Positions 32,602 to 38,172 of a stretch of DNA of 38,172 nucleotides are shown here, piece by piece. The notes below the pieces were generated by a model. The model was not told the DNA's origin. It worked only from the letters and a program-made list of their open reading frames with translations, and did no database searches. The stretch lies in IMG/VR virus record IMGVR_UViG_3300036790_000123, positions 1 to 38,172 of that record. One strand, written 5' to 3'. This DNA is from a virus. Position 1 is the first letter of the stretch. Each line of letters starts with the position of its first letter. Made by a program: the position numbers and the translations under genes.

Positions 32602-32849
32602 CAGGGCACCCAATCCAACGGCGTACAACCACGCGACCCGTTGCACTCACGATGAGCTAAACGCAGGTTCGACAGCGCATTAGAACCACCCTGGCTGCGA
32701 GGAACCAAATGGTCCAAAGTAATACGCCTAGGGCCAGCGTTCTTTTTGAGACTAACAGCCTCACCGCAAATATGGCACCACAGTCCGTACCGTTGCATAA
32801 GCGTATTGCGCTGTGCGCGCTTCCGTCGACTATTCACTTTCGCGGACAC
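32601..32849 (-). CDS. HNH endonuclease, small
   Basis: An 82-aa protein from GTG 32849. WCHICGEAVS, RRITLDHLVPRSQGGSNALS, LRLAHRECNGSRG contain a complete minimal HNH site with the four-Cys/His zinc pattern. It is very short, like the nicking HNH proteins of phages. It is located between lysis-like and recombination genes. Confidence 0.85.
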   Translation of the reverse strand: MSAKVNSRRKRAQRNTLMQRYGLWCHICGEAVSLKKNAGPRRITLDHLVPRSQGGSNALSNLRLAHRECNGSRGCTPLDWVP

Positions 32850-32852
32850 TAG

Positions 32853-33369
32853 TCAATACCAATCGTCTGCACGCTCATGCGCGAGAGCATCACACGCGTT
32901 CGCATACCTCGGGGGCACCATGTAATCCAACACCATCCACCGCAACTGCGTGCGAGGATCCGTCTGCCAATCAGCACCCGCCGAAGCCATCTGGTCGCCA
33001 GGTTGCGCCTGCGGAATACCATACGCACCCGACCCGCCAAGATTCCACTGCTCAGGATTGTACGTCCTGTCCTCAACGTCGATGACGCCCTCAGCGCACC
33101 CGGCTTCGGTCGCGCCGATGAGCCGCACAAGGTACCGTTGATCGCACGCGATACTGCCGCACGTCGTGTCAACGATCGCGGCGTGTGCTCGCGGATCGTG
33201 CCGACGCCAAATGCGGCAGTCACGGGCTGTGTGATGCGCCCAGCACTTCCAATGCGCGACACGAACCGCGCAAGCCTTAGTGTGACAATGCTTAGCATGA
33301 TGCTGCGGAAGGTGACTGAAAACCAAGGCACCAATAGTGGAGAATATCGCTAAAAGTCGGATTGGTCAT
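32853..33369 (-). pseudogene. Lytic transglycosylase-like protein, start frameshifted
   Basis: The C-terminal 80 residues contain TYNPEQWNLGGSGAYGIPQA, PGDQMASAGADW and a final DALAHERADDWY, typical of phage lysozyme-like transglycosylases that cleave peptidoglycan. An upstream ATG 33369 with GGGAGG encodes MTNP..., but the frame fails after a few codons. Removing one C from CC (33359-33360 on the plus strand) gives MTNRLLAIFSTIGALVFSHL, a perfect signal anchor joined to the rest. As written, only TTG 33326 is available, with no signal. Total about 171 aa. The catalytic Glu could be in the ATEAG or VEDRT segment. Confidence 0.7.
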
Positions 33370-33428
33370 TTGACCTCCCGCTCGTTTAGGCACGCCTTTG
33401 CGAACCCTTGCATGGACAGCACGCTCAT
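33366..33428 (-). CDS. 20-aa peptide between coupled genes
   Basis: ATG 33428 overlaps the preceding stop (ATGA), and the TGA overlaps the transglycosylase ATG. It encodes MSVLSMQGFAKACLNEREVK. It may exist mainly to couple translation. Confidence 0.4.
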   Translation of the reverse strand: MSVLSMQGFAKACLNEREVK

Positions 33429-33751
33429 GTCCGGCCCTGCGCACGGAGGATACTTTGACCCACCGAAGCTCTCTCACTCAAAGTAGTCATAACCGCTTTG
33501 AGTGCAACATACTCTGCTTCGGCCTCCTTGCCATCTAGCGCCGTGTCGCGGTCAGCGATAGCTGTCCGTTCCGCAACAGTTCCCTCGGCTTGTAGGAACG
33601 CGATAGCACGCGCTCGCTTTTGGTCACGAAGAGCGATCACCCAATTGCGTGCGGCAGACTCGTAAGTGTTTTGTCTTAGTGCCATGTCGTTTTCGATAGC
33701 GGCAAGTCGCACCATCACGCCACCGGGATCGCTGAATGTCGCTTCGCTCAC
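33425..33751 (-). CDS. Hypothetical coiled-coil protein
   Basis: A 108-aa protein from GTG 33751 (GTGA overlap). A continuous helix with DMALRQNTYESAARNWVIAL and ATFSDPGG at the start ends in EAEYVALKAVMTTLSERASV. This resembles small actinophage proteins of unknown function that follow RecT. Confidence 0.7.
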   Translation of the reverse strand: MSEATFSDPGGVMVRLAAIENDMALRQNTYESAARNWVIALRDQKRARAIAFLQAEGTVAERTAIADRDTALDGKEAEAEYVALKAVMTTLSERASVGQSILRAQGRT

Positions 33752-33990
33752 GTGAACTCCAAGGTGCGACCGCACCACACACAAACCGCACCGCCCTCAC
33801 ACACAACGTTAGGATGAAACATGCCCTCATACTCCAACCCGCCGCCCCCAGAATGCTTCACCCGTAGACGCTCATAACCGTGCGACCACGAGTACAATAT
33901 TTCGTCGCATTCCGCTATCGGCCCGAGCATCAAGTGGCCTAGACGTTCGGCTATGTCGACGTTGTGATAGCGCGACTCGCGGTCGGTCAC
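33748..33990 (-). CDS. Small hypothetical protein
   Basis: An 80-aa protein with AERLGHLMLGPIAECDEILY and VVCEGGAVCVWCGRTL. The last Cys cluster could bind zinc. It overlaps recT-like and downstream genes. Confidence 0.6.
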   Translation of the reverse strand: MTDRESRYHNVDIAERLGHLMLGPIAECDEILYSWSHGYERLRVKHSGGGGLEYEGMFHPNVVCEGGAVCVWCGRTLEFT

Positions 33991-35024
33991 TCCGCTTCCA
34001 AACGCTTTCTCGCTTCAGCGATATCAGCAGCAGGTAACTCCTCGTCAACGACCTCGGACGGGTCACCGTGCGCTGCCGCGACCTCAGCGTTCTTGCCCCA
34101 CGGCAAATCGTCCTCCGAATCATCGAAGGGCATCGGGGTTATCTCCGCAACCGCGTACGGGGCGTCAGTGGGCATCAGGTCCGCGAGCCGCCGGTTGCGA
34201 AGCGCGGCATCCAACGCCGCGAGCTGCTCCTTATCGAAGTCCTCACGGAAAGCATCCTTCGCACGCTCCGGCGGCGTCAAGCCCGCAACCACGTATGAGT
34301 CCTTGATCGCCGCCCACTTCAGTCCCGACGCAGCTTCCTTTAGTTCGGGACGTTGCGGGCGCGTATCCCGTCCCCCACGATCGATGTACGGTGCGGCATG
34401 ATCATCATCCCCGACGTACGGCTGATCGTCTGAGGATGGCTTAGAAACGCTCACAGACGACGACACGGCACCATCCACCACATCCGCATCAGGGATCGAC
34501 ACCACTTCGCCCGTCTCGCCGTCAACCTCCGCGCCAAGCTCATCCGGGCTGTACACCGGAGCACCACCAAACACGTCAGGGCAAAACCACTTCGCGCCGT
34601 TACTGATCGCCCGCGAAAACAGCATGTTCTTCGGGTACTTCCGGTAATTCTCGCTCGACGCCAATCCTGCCTGTTTCGCGTCGTCCATCGAAAACGACGA
34701 CTCGCCAACAATCTCGCCGGACTCGATAAAGTCGATCACGCAACGCTCGGCGGAATGCTCACGCAAACGGTACGTGTAATGCGGATGACGCTTGATCGCC
34801 GCTGCCATCAGATTCGCCGACAACGTGACACGGCCCTTGATGATGTTCACCCCGGTCATCGACGCGACCGGACCGAAACCAAGTTCTGCGCCAGCGAGAA
34901 TCTTTGCGACCGCTTGTGCCGCGCCACGCGAGTCTTGGAAAAACCCTGACTCGGCGAGCACCTTGCCGACGCTCATTGCCTCACCGACAGACGTGGGCGG
35001 CTTATATGGAACTAGATCGGTCAT
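33987..35024 (-). CDS. RecT-like recombinase
   Basis: A 345-aa protein from ATG 35024. Conserved text: AQAVAKILAGAELGFGPVAS, MTGVNIIKGRVTLSANLMAA, AIKRHPHYTYRL, AKQAGLASSENYRKYPKNML, FSRAISNGAKWFCPDVFGGA, PVYSPDELG. This is the single-strand annealing family often called RecT in actinophages. The C-terminal 160 residues are acidic and low in complexity (DDSEDDLPWG near the end). No exonuclease partner is in this window. Confidence 0.85.
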   Translation of the reverse strand: MTDLVPYKPPTSVGEAMSVGKVLAESGFFQDSRGAAQAVAKILAGAELGFGPVASMTGVNIIKGRVTLSANLMAAAIKRHPHYTYRLREHSAERCVIDFIESGEIVGESSFSMDDAKQAGLASSENYRKYPKNMLFSRAISNGAKWFCPDVFGGAPVYSPDELGAEVDGETGEVVSIPDADVVDGAVSSSVSVSKPSSDDQPYVGDDDHAAPYIDRGGRDTRPQRPELKEAASGLKWAAIKDSYVVAGLTPPERAKDAFREDFDKEQLAALDAALRNRRLADLMPTDAPYAVAEITPMPFDDSEDDLPWGKNAEVAAAHGDPSEVVDEELPAADIAEARKRLEAE

Positions 35025-35095
35025 CGGATCCACGTCACAGACTCACCCGTTTCATTATCTGTTACCGTAACCTCCGGTTTGGATGGTTTGGTCAC
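35021..35095 (-). CDS. 24-aa coupling peptide
   Basis: GTG 35095 overlaps the DUF6745 stop, and TGA 35021-35023 overlaps the recT-like ATG. The frame of 24 codons ([20 protein letters not shown]...) fits exactly, suggesting a translated linker that couples the two genes. GTTACCGTAAC at 35060-35070 lies inside it. Confidence 0.45.
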   Translation of the reverse strand: MTKPSKPEVTVTDNETGESVTWIR

Positions 35096-36123
35096 GAGGC
35101 AGCCGCCATCGACCGATATTCTTCCACAGGCAGATCAAACGTCCACCCCAACGCCTCAACCGGACTAGTCGAATCGGGCGGAACGCGCAACCAATAAACC
35201 TTCTCCGAACCATCAGCCTCCAGCGTAGAATTCACGCACTCAACCATCACCACATCCTCGTCACCAGCCACAGGCAAACGGTGCAGAGTCCCCCAATCAT
35301 CTGTAGCAACAACCTTAGATCCCGCCTCCACCAAATAGCGCTGTGCTGGAAACCGGTTGATCATGATGCGGCGAATCTCGGCGTTGGTCTCGTCGCGCAC
35401 TTGGCTAACGGTGAGAGTATCAGGATGTTCGATAACCTGCTGGCTAACCCTCACACCGTGAATCGCATACACACACCACTCGTCACGATAACGGACCGCA
35501 GGACCGTTATCGTTATGCAAGCGCCCGTCCGTGTCACGATAAAGTTCTGATGGTCGATCAGTTAGAACAACAGCACCATCAAGCGGCCACCACCAACCAG
35601 CAGATTTACCCACGTCACACAATCCACGGGTTCGCTCGCACGCATCAATGCCTAGTTCTCGAAAAGTGTCAAGCCAACTCCACGATCCCGCATCATGCTG
35701 ACCCCATATCACGGAGTTATAAGAAAGAAGATCCCCGACCTGACCCCAGACCTGACCCCGGACCTGATCCCAGACCTGATCCCCGACCTGATCCCAGACC
35801 TGACCCCAGACCTGACCCCGGACCTGACCCCCGACCTGATCCCCGACCTGACCCCGGACCTTCTTCACCCTAGTCGTCTTCTCTGGTTTGGTTGGAATCT
35901 GCTGCACCATCCATGTACCAATCGCCCCCTCCAAGGGCGACCGCAACCAAACAACAATCTTCGGAGGCTCCAATCCTGCCTCATGGTATGCGGCAGCAAC
36001 ACCAGCCTCCGCAGTCACGCGATCAGCAGGCTCCGTGCTCAACCCATAAGCAAGCCATTCATCGCGCTTCACTGCGAGCAGCGCTTCTTGTTTCCTCGTG
36101 AGTTTCTCAATTCGCCTTGCCAT
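35092..36123 (-). CDS. DUF6745 family protein with QV tetrapeptide repeats
   Basis: A 343-aa protein. Residues 1-85 are helical. Residues 90-131 are ten QV-x-G/D tetrapeptides ([12 protein letters not shown]...). From 140 on comes the DUF6745 core ([60 protein letters not shown]). The family is common in actinobacteria and their phages and often linked to the next gene. Its function is unknown. The repeat is unusual in being a perfect 12-bp DNA repeat. Confidence 0.82.
   Translation of the reverse strand: MARRIEKLTRKQEALLAVKRDEWLAYGLSTEPADRVTAEAGVAAAYHEAGLEPPKIVVWLRSPLEGAIGTWMVQQIPTKPEKTTRVKKVRGQVGDQVGGQVRGQVWGQVWDQVGDQVWDQVRGQVWGQVGDLLSYNSVIWGQHDAGSWSWLDTFRELGIDACERTRGLCDVGKSAGWWWPLDGAVVLTDRPSELYRDTDGRLHNDNGPAVRYRDEWCVYAIHGVRVSQQVIEHPDTLTVSQVRDETNAEIRRIMINRFPAQRYLVEAGSKVVATDDWGTLHRLPVAGDEDVVMVECVNSTLEADGSEKVYWLRVPPDSTSPVEALGWTFDLPVEEYRSMAAAS
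35731..35856. repeat. 12-bp tandem repeat inside DUF6745 gene
   Basis: About 10.5 copies of a unit such as GACCTGACCCCG over 126 bp, with a few substitutions (ATC for ACC). It encodes the QVxG/D tetrapeptides. It probably expands and contracts by slippage. Confidence 0.85.
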
Positions 36124-36125
36124 CG

Positions 36126-36449
36126 TTAGTCCGCCACATACAACGGGGCCTCAGGCGCATACTCACGCTGATGACGCACCACCCAATCACCCTTCGGAAT
36201 CGTCAGCGTATCGTGTTCGTCGTGCATCAACGCAACGTCCGACTCAACGCGCAAAAAACGGTCCGCCATTTCGTCCACGTCTACCTGACGGAACAGATCA
36301 CAGTCACGGTCAAGGATGCAATGCGCGTGACCCGTAACCTCACCCTCAGCGAGCACCACGCCACGCCTTGTGCGACGCACCTTCACCAAGCCGTCGGGGA
36401 GTTGCTTCGCGGGAAACAGAATGATGTCTCCCTGTCGTATCGGTCCCAT
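36126..36449 (-). CDS. DUF6745-partner protein (GEVTGHAH family)
   Basis: A 107-aa protein from ATG 36449 (AGGAGA, then 5 nt). [36 protein letters not shown] and [17 protein letters not shown] are the signature of a small beta-barrel family that accompanies DUF6745 proteins. An alternative start at ATG 36476 overlaps the upstream stop and would add nine residues. A metal site from GHAH and EH is likely. Confidence 0.78.
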   Translation of the reverse strand: MGPIRQGDIILFPAKQLPDGLVKVRRTRRGVVLAEGEVTGHAHCILDRDCDLFRQVDVDEMADRFLRVESDVALMHDEHDTLTIPKGDWVVRHQREYAPEAPLYVAD

Positions 36450-36472
36450 CTTGTTCTCCTTTCGTTGATTAC

Positions 36473-36721
36473 TCATGACACCCACCCGTTTTCGACACCG
36501 TTCACGATCGGACGGAACTCGGGAAGGTCATTCTCGTCCAACCACAACCCTCGGCTAGCGGGCGTCGGAAACGCGATCACCGTCGCAGACGGACCGTCAT
36601 ACGGCATCGCGTGCGCGACAAGGCGCTGACGTTTCGCGTTGAACACGAACCGCAACATGAACACGACAATCGCAATCCAAGAAGCCGCGAGCCAAAACTC
36701 CCAAGGCAACAAGCCGAGCAT
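36473..36721 (-). CDS. Small membrane protein
   Basis: An 82-aa protein from ATG 36721 (TGATG overlap). One N-terminal hydrophobic helix (FWLAASWIAIVVFMLRFVF) is followed by a basic NAKRQR stop-transfer, so the C-terminus is probably cytoplasmic. It is encoded after another small membrane protein. Confidence 0.7.
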   Translation of the reverse strand: MLGLLPWEFWLAASWIAIVVFMLRFVFNAKRQRLVAHAMPYDGPSATVIAFPTPASRGLWLDENDLPEFRPIVNGVENGWVS

Positions 36722-36885
36722 CAGAACTTCTTCCACAAGGTGACGAAACCGCCGAGCATCAGCAGTTGAAGGGCGAGCAATACGGCGCACACCACCAAGA
36801 GAATGTCGCCAATGGTGTGCTGGCCCGCGAACCATCCGCTAGTGAGTCTCAGCACAAGCCCAGCAACAAGAAACGGAAGGAACAA
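36721..36885 (-). CDS. 54-aa two-helix membrane protein
   Basis: TTG 36885 lies 7 nt after AGGAGG. It encodes 54 residues with two hydrophobic segments (LFLPFLVAGLVLRL and ILLVVCAVLLALQLLMLGG) and a WKKF end. It is the first gene of the leftward transcript. Its size and topology fit an early phage membrane protein; a holin-like or exclusion role is speculative. Confidence 0.7.
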   Translation of the reverse strand: MFLPFLVAGLVLRLTSGWFAGQHTIGDILLVVCAVLLALQLLMLGGFVTLWKKF

Positions 36886-36920
36886 AGAGTTGCCTCCTAG
36901 GATTTAGCGCGCCCCGTCAA

Positions 36921-36946
36921 GCCGACCGGGATATATAAGGGTCGGC
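36921..36946. promoter_or_regulatory. Leader dyad GCCGACC/GGTCGGC
   Basis: A perfect 7-bp inverted repeat with a 12-bp A/T-rich loop (containing ATATATAA), between the leftward promoter and the first gene. It could be an mRNA leader hairpin or a repressor site. Confidence 0.5.
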
Positions 36947-36992
36947 CTAACGGAGCGCTGAGGGAGGGAGGATCCAACAGACTGCGAACGGC

Positions 36993-37021
36993 ACGCTACC
37001 GCTACACCGTAGGGTTGTCAA
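36993..37021 (-). promoter_or_regulatory. Main leftward promoter
   Basis: On the minus strand, TTGACA (37021-37016), 17-bp spacer and TAGCGT (36998-36993). The spacer contains CTACGGTGTAG, overlapping the operator-like site at 37002-37012. Confidence 0.65.
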
Positions 37022-37119
37022 GCCCCCAAGGCTACATAACCCCGCGCCCCCACCGTGTAGCGCACTACAGAGCCAAGAAAAACGATGCATGAAAACGCCC
37101 AAAATGCGGTAGACTACCG
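37002..37119. promoter_or_regulatory. Cluster of operator-like sites
   Basis: CTACACCGTAG (37002-37012), CACCGTGTAG with GTAG-CGCA-CTAC (37051-37068) and a perfect palindrome CGGTAG-A-CTACCG (37107-37119). They lie upstream of the XRE-like regulator and resemble the repeats in the 8913, 11369 and 37502 promoters. A matching rightward promoter for the regulator is not evident. The 305-bp gap 36886-37191 holds no gene. Confidence 0.6.
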
Positions 37120-37191
37120 TTCAGGAGCTAGAGGCCACGGAACAGGCGCACCAAACGAGACCCAACAACTCCTACACAAGAGGTTGCCGCC

Positions 37192-37497
37192 ATGAACACG
37201 ATCGAACAAGTCCGCCCGCAAAACCTTGGGCAACGCATTCGTGCCGCCCGAGCGCTCGCAGGGATCAGCGAAGTCCTCCTAGCCCAGCAATGCGGTATTA
37301 CCGTGGGGATGTTGAAGGGTTACGGTCGGTCTTTCGCTCAACCGTCCCCCGACATAGTGGACCGCATCGCTGACGCTTGTGGAGTACCGCGCTGGTGGCT
37401 GCATGAAGGCTTCGACGGCGAACCGTTTGTTCCGGATCGGCTGATACCGCGAAGGCGCGGCGACACGATCCTGCCCGTCAAACGTAAAGTCGTGTAG
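37192..37497 (+). CDS. XRE-family helix-turn-helix regulator
   Basis: A 101-aa protein. Residues 12-66 (LGQRIRAARALAGISEVLLA, QQCGITVGMLKGYGRSFAQP, SPDIVDRIADACGVPRWWL) form an XRE/Cro-type helix-turn-helix. AGAGG precedes ATG 37192. It lies beside the operator cluster and diverges from the leftward promoter, so it is the most likely regulator of the operator-like repeats. Confidence 0.8.
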   Translation: MNTIEQVRPQNLGQRIRAARALAGISEVLLAQQCGITVGMLKGYGRSFAQPSPDIVDRIADACGVPRWWLHEGFDGEPFVPDRLIPRRRGDTILPVKRKVV

Positions 37498-37501
37498 CCC
37501 C

Positions 37502-37531
37502 TTGACAGACACCGTGGGGTAGGCGTATAGT
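37502..37531 (+). promoter_or_regulatory. Rightward promoter with operator-like repeat
   Basis: TTGACA (37502-37507), 18-bp spacer, TATAGT (37526-37531). The spacer 37508-37525 is identical to 8915-8932. Transcription would start near 37538, at a GTG-initiated frame. Confidence 0.75.
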
Positions 37532-37538
37532 GTTGCGC

Positions 37539-37583
37539 GTGAACCGTGAACAGCAGCAACCACGCAAACTCAGCGGAGCATGA
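37539..37583 (+). CDS. 14-aa leaderless peptide candidate
   Basis: GTG 37539 sits at the predicted transcription start and runs 14 codons (VNREQQQPRKLSGA), overlapping the next ATG. It could be a leaderless coupling peptide. Weak. Confidence 0.3.
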   Translation: MNREQQQPRKLSGA

Positions 37584-37813
37584 GCTACACGGTCGGCATC
37601 CCTGCGACGCGTCGCGACGTTGACAGCGGCTACGCCCACGCCGCCTTCGGCGTGACGACCTTCGCGGGCGGCGCAGAGTACGGGCGCATGGTGCAGATCA
37701 CGATCGGTTCCGAGTATGCCCAACTCACGATGGAGCAGGTAGCGGATCTCATTGAGGTTCTGGCCTTCGCTAGGGATCGCAGCCTTGTCGATCACCCGAG
37801 GTGTGACGGATGA
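37580..37813 (+). CDS. Hypothetical protein
   Basis: A 77-aa protein with CGGAG ahead of its ATG. The C-terminal LTMEQVADLIEVLAFARDRS helix is clear and the rest is probably beta-rich. Not recognised. It is first in the rightward unit at the right edge. Confidence 0.65.
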   Translation: MSYTVGIPATRRDVDSGYAHAAFGVTTFAGGAEYGRMVQITIGSEYAQLTMEQVADLIEVLAFARDRSLVDHPRCDG

Positions 37814-37856
37814 CTCCCGCTAATCGGGCCAAAACAACTTAAGTGGGGTTCGACTG

Positions 37857-38153
37857 ATGTCTGATTCTCTTGTCGTATCAGTAGCCCGCTGTCCTGAGCA
37901 TGGTCTTCACGGTTGCCGTGATACGTGCTTCGAATGCGGCGGTCCAGTTGAGCAAGTGTCGATGATCGCTGTCGATGACCTCCTGACTGCCGACGAGTGC
38001 AAGGGGATTATGTGGGCGCTTCAAGGGATCGCTGACGACGATGGCATTGCATATCCGCGCGACAGCAATCGAGTGATATTGCGTTCGGCGCTTGCGAAGA
38101 TTGAGGCTTTGGGTTCTTCTATTACCGCAGCCAAAACGGAGACGAACGGATGA
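37857..38153 (+). CDS. Small zinc-binding-like protein
   Basis: A 98-aa protein. CPEHGLHGCRDTCFECGGP at residues 12-30 is a Cys/His cluster. The rest includes LLTADECKGIMWALQGIADD and a Leu-rich helix. Function unknown. It overlaps the next start by ATGA. Confidence 0.65.
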   Translation: MSDSLVVSVARCPEHGLHGCRDTCFECGGPVEQVSMIAVDDLLTADECKGIMWALQGIADDDGIAYPRDSNRVILRSALAKIEALGSSITAAKTETNG

Positions 38154-38172
38154 GACCGAAGATCACGATTAG
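38150..38172 (+). CDS. Start of a gene cut by the window edge
   Basis: ATG 38150 (ATGA overlap) opens a frame MRPKITI that runs off the edge. Too little is visible to name it. Confidence 0.4.

Noticed and set aside
32849-33334. Alternative minus-strand frame overlapping the transglycosylase
   Set aside because: The other frame carries SGAYGIPQA and a sensible composition; this one is Arg/Trp-rich noise.
35060-35070. GTTACCGTAAC as an operator
   Set aside because: It lies within a 24-codon frame that bridges two genes exactly, so the match can be coding chance.
35731-35856. 12-bp repeats as CRISPR or origin iterons
   Set aside because: There are no spacers and the repeats keep the protein frame; they encode QVxG/D units of a known protein type.
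37002-37021. Cluster-A mycobacteriophage stoperator
   Set aside because: The GGGTTGTCAAG string resembles it, but it is simply the complement of a -35 box (CTTGACA); the 13-bp stoperator consensus is not met.
1-38172. Integrase, attachment site or CRISPR array
   Set aside because: None of the reading frames shows tyrosine or serine integrase motifs, and no repeat-spacer pattern was found; temperate lifestyle is not claimed.

Overview
The window is part of the genome of a tailed double-stranded DNA phage (siphovirus-like, HK97-type head), most likely infecting an actinobacterium. The evidence is the HK97-fold head module, frequent GTG and TTG starts behind AGGAG-type ribosome sites, long chains of genes joined by ATGA or GTGA overlaps, and small-protein families typical of actinophages. 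No integrase, tail gene or tape measure is present, so lifestyle is unknown. It is called a phage rather than a host region because no host gene is seen.

Layout. Almost everything is transcribed leftward (minus strand) from a regulatory region near 36.9-37.2 kb. From right to left there is an early/replication block (37-22 kb): DUF6745 and its partner, RecT-like recombinase, transglycosylase, RusA, HNH proteins, two DNA methyltransferases, a replication initiator with iteron-like repeats, DnaB-like helicase and an HD hydrolase, followed by many small unknowns (22-17.6 kb). Next comes the packaging/head block: HNH, TerS and TerL (17.6-15.2 kb), portal, zinc-ribbon/HAD protein, prohead protease and major capsid protein (7.5-0 kb), which runs off the left edge. 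Four rightward islands (1.94-3.56, 8.91-10.26, 11.37-15.23 and 37.19-38.17 kb) run against this flow. Three of them contain promoters that share a common operator-like sequence.

Most notable. (1) The capsid gene is split by a compact 276-nt group I intron whose P1, P7, P8, P9 and P10 can be drawn from the sequence. (2) The 11.4-15.2 kb island is an RNA-repair cassette: Rnl1-like RNA ligase, T4-type polynucleotide kinase/phosphatase and RlaP-like nucleotidyltransferase. It is preceded by an unrecognised 454-aa protein and by a degenerate tRNA(Lys)-like element whose 3' acceptor strand contains the Shine-Dalgarno of that protein. (3) At least four genes carry single-base frameshifts, all explicable as +1 expansions of short homopolymers, five of them in the kinase/phosphatase gene. 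(4) The portal reading frame has an in-frame amber codon. (5) A tRNA-Leu(CAA) lies 4 nt from an 85-nt strongly structured tRNA-like element.
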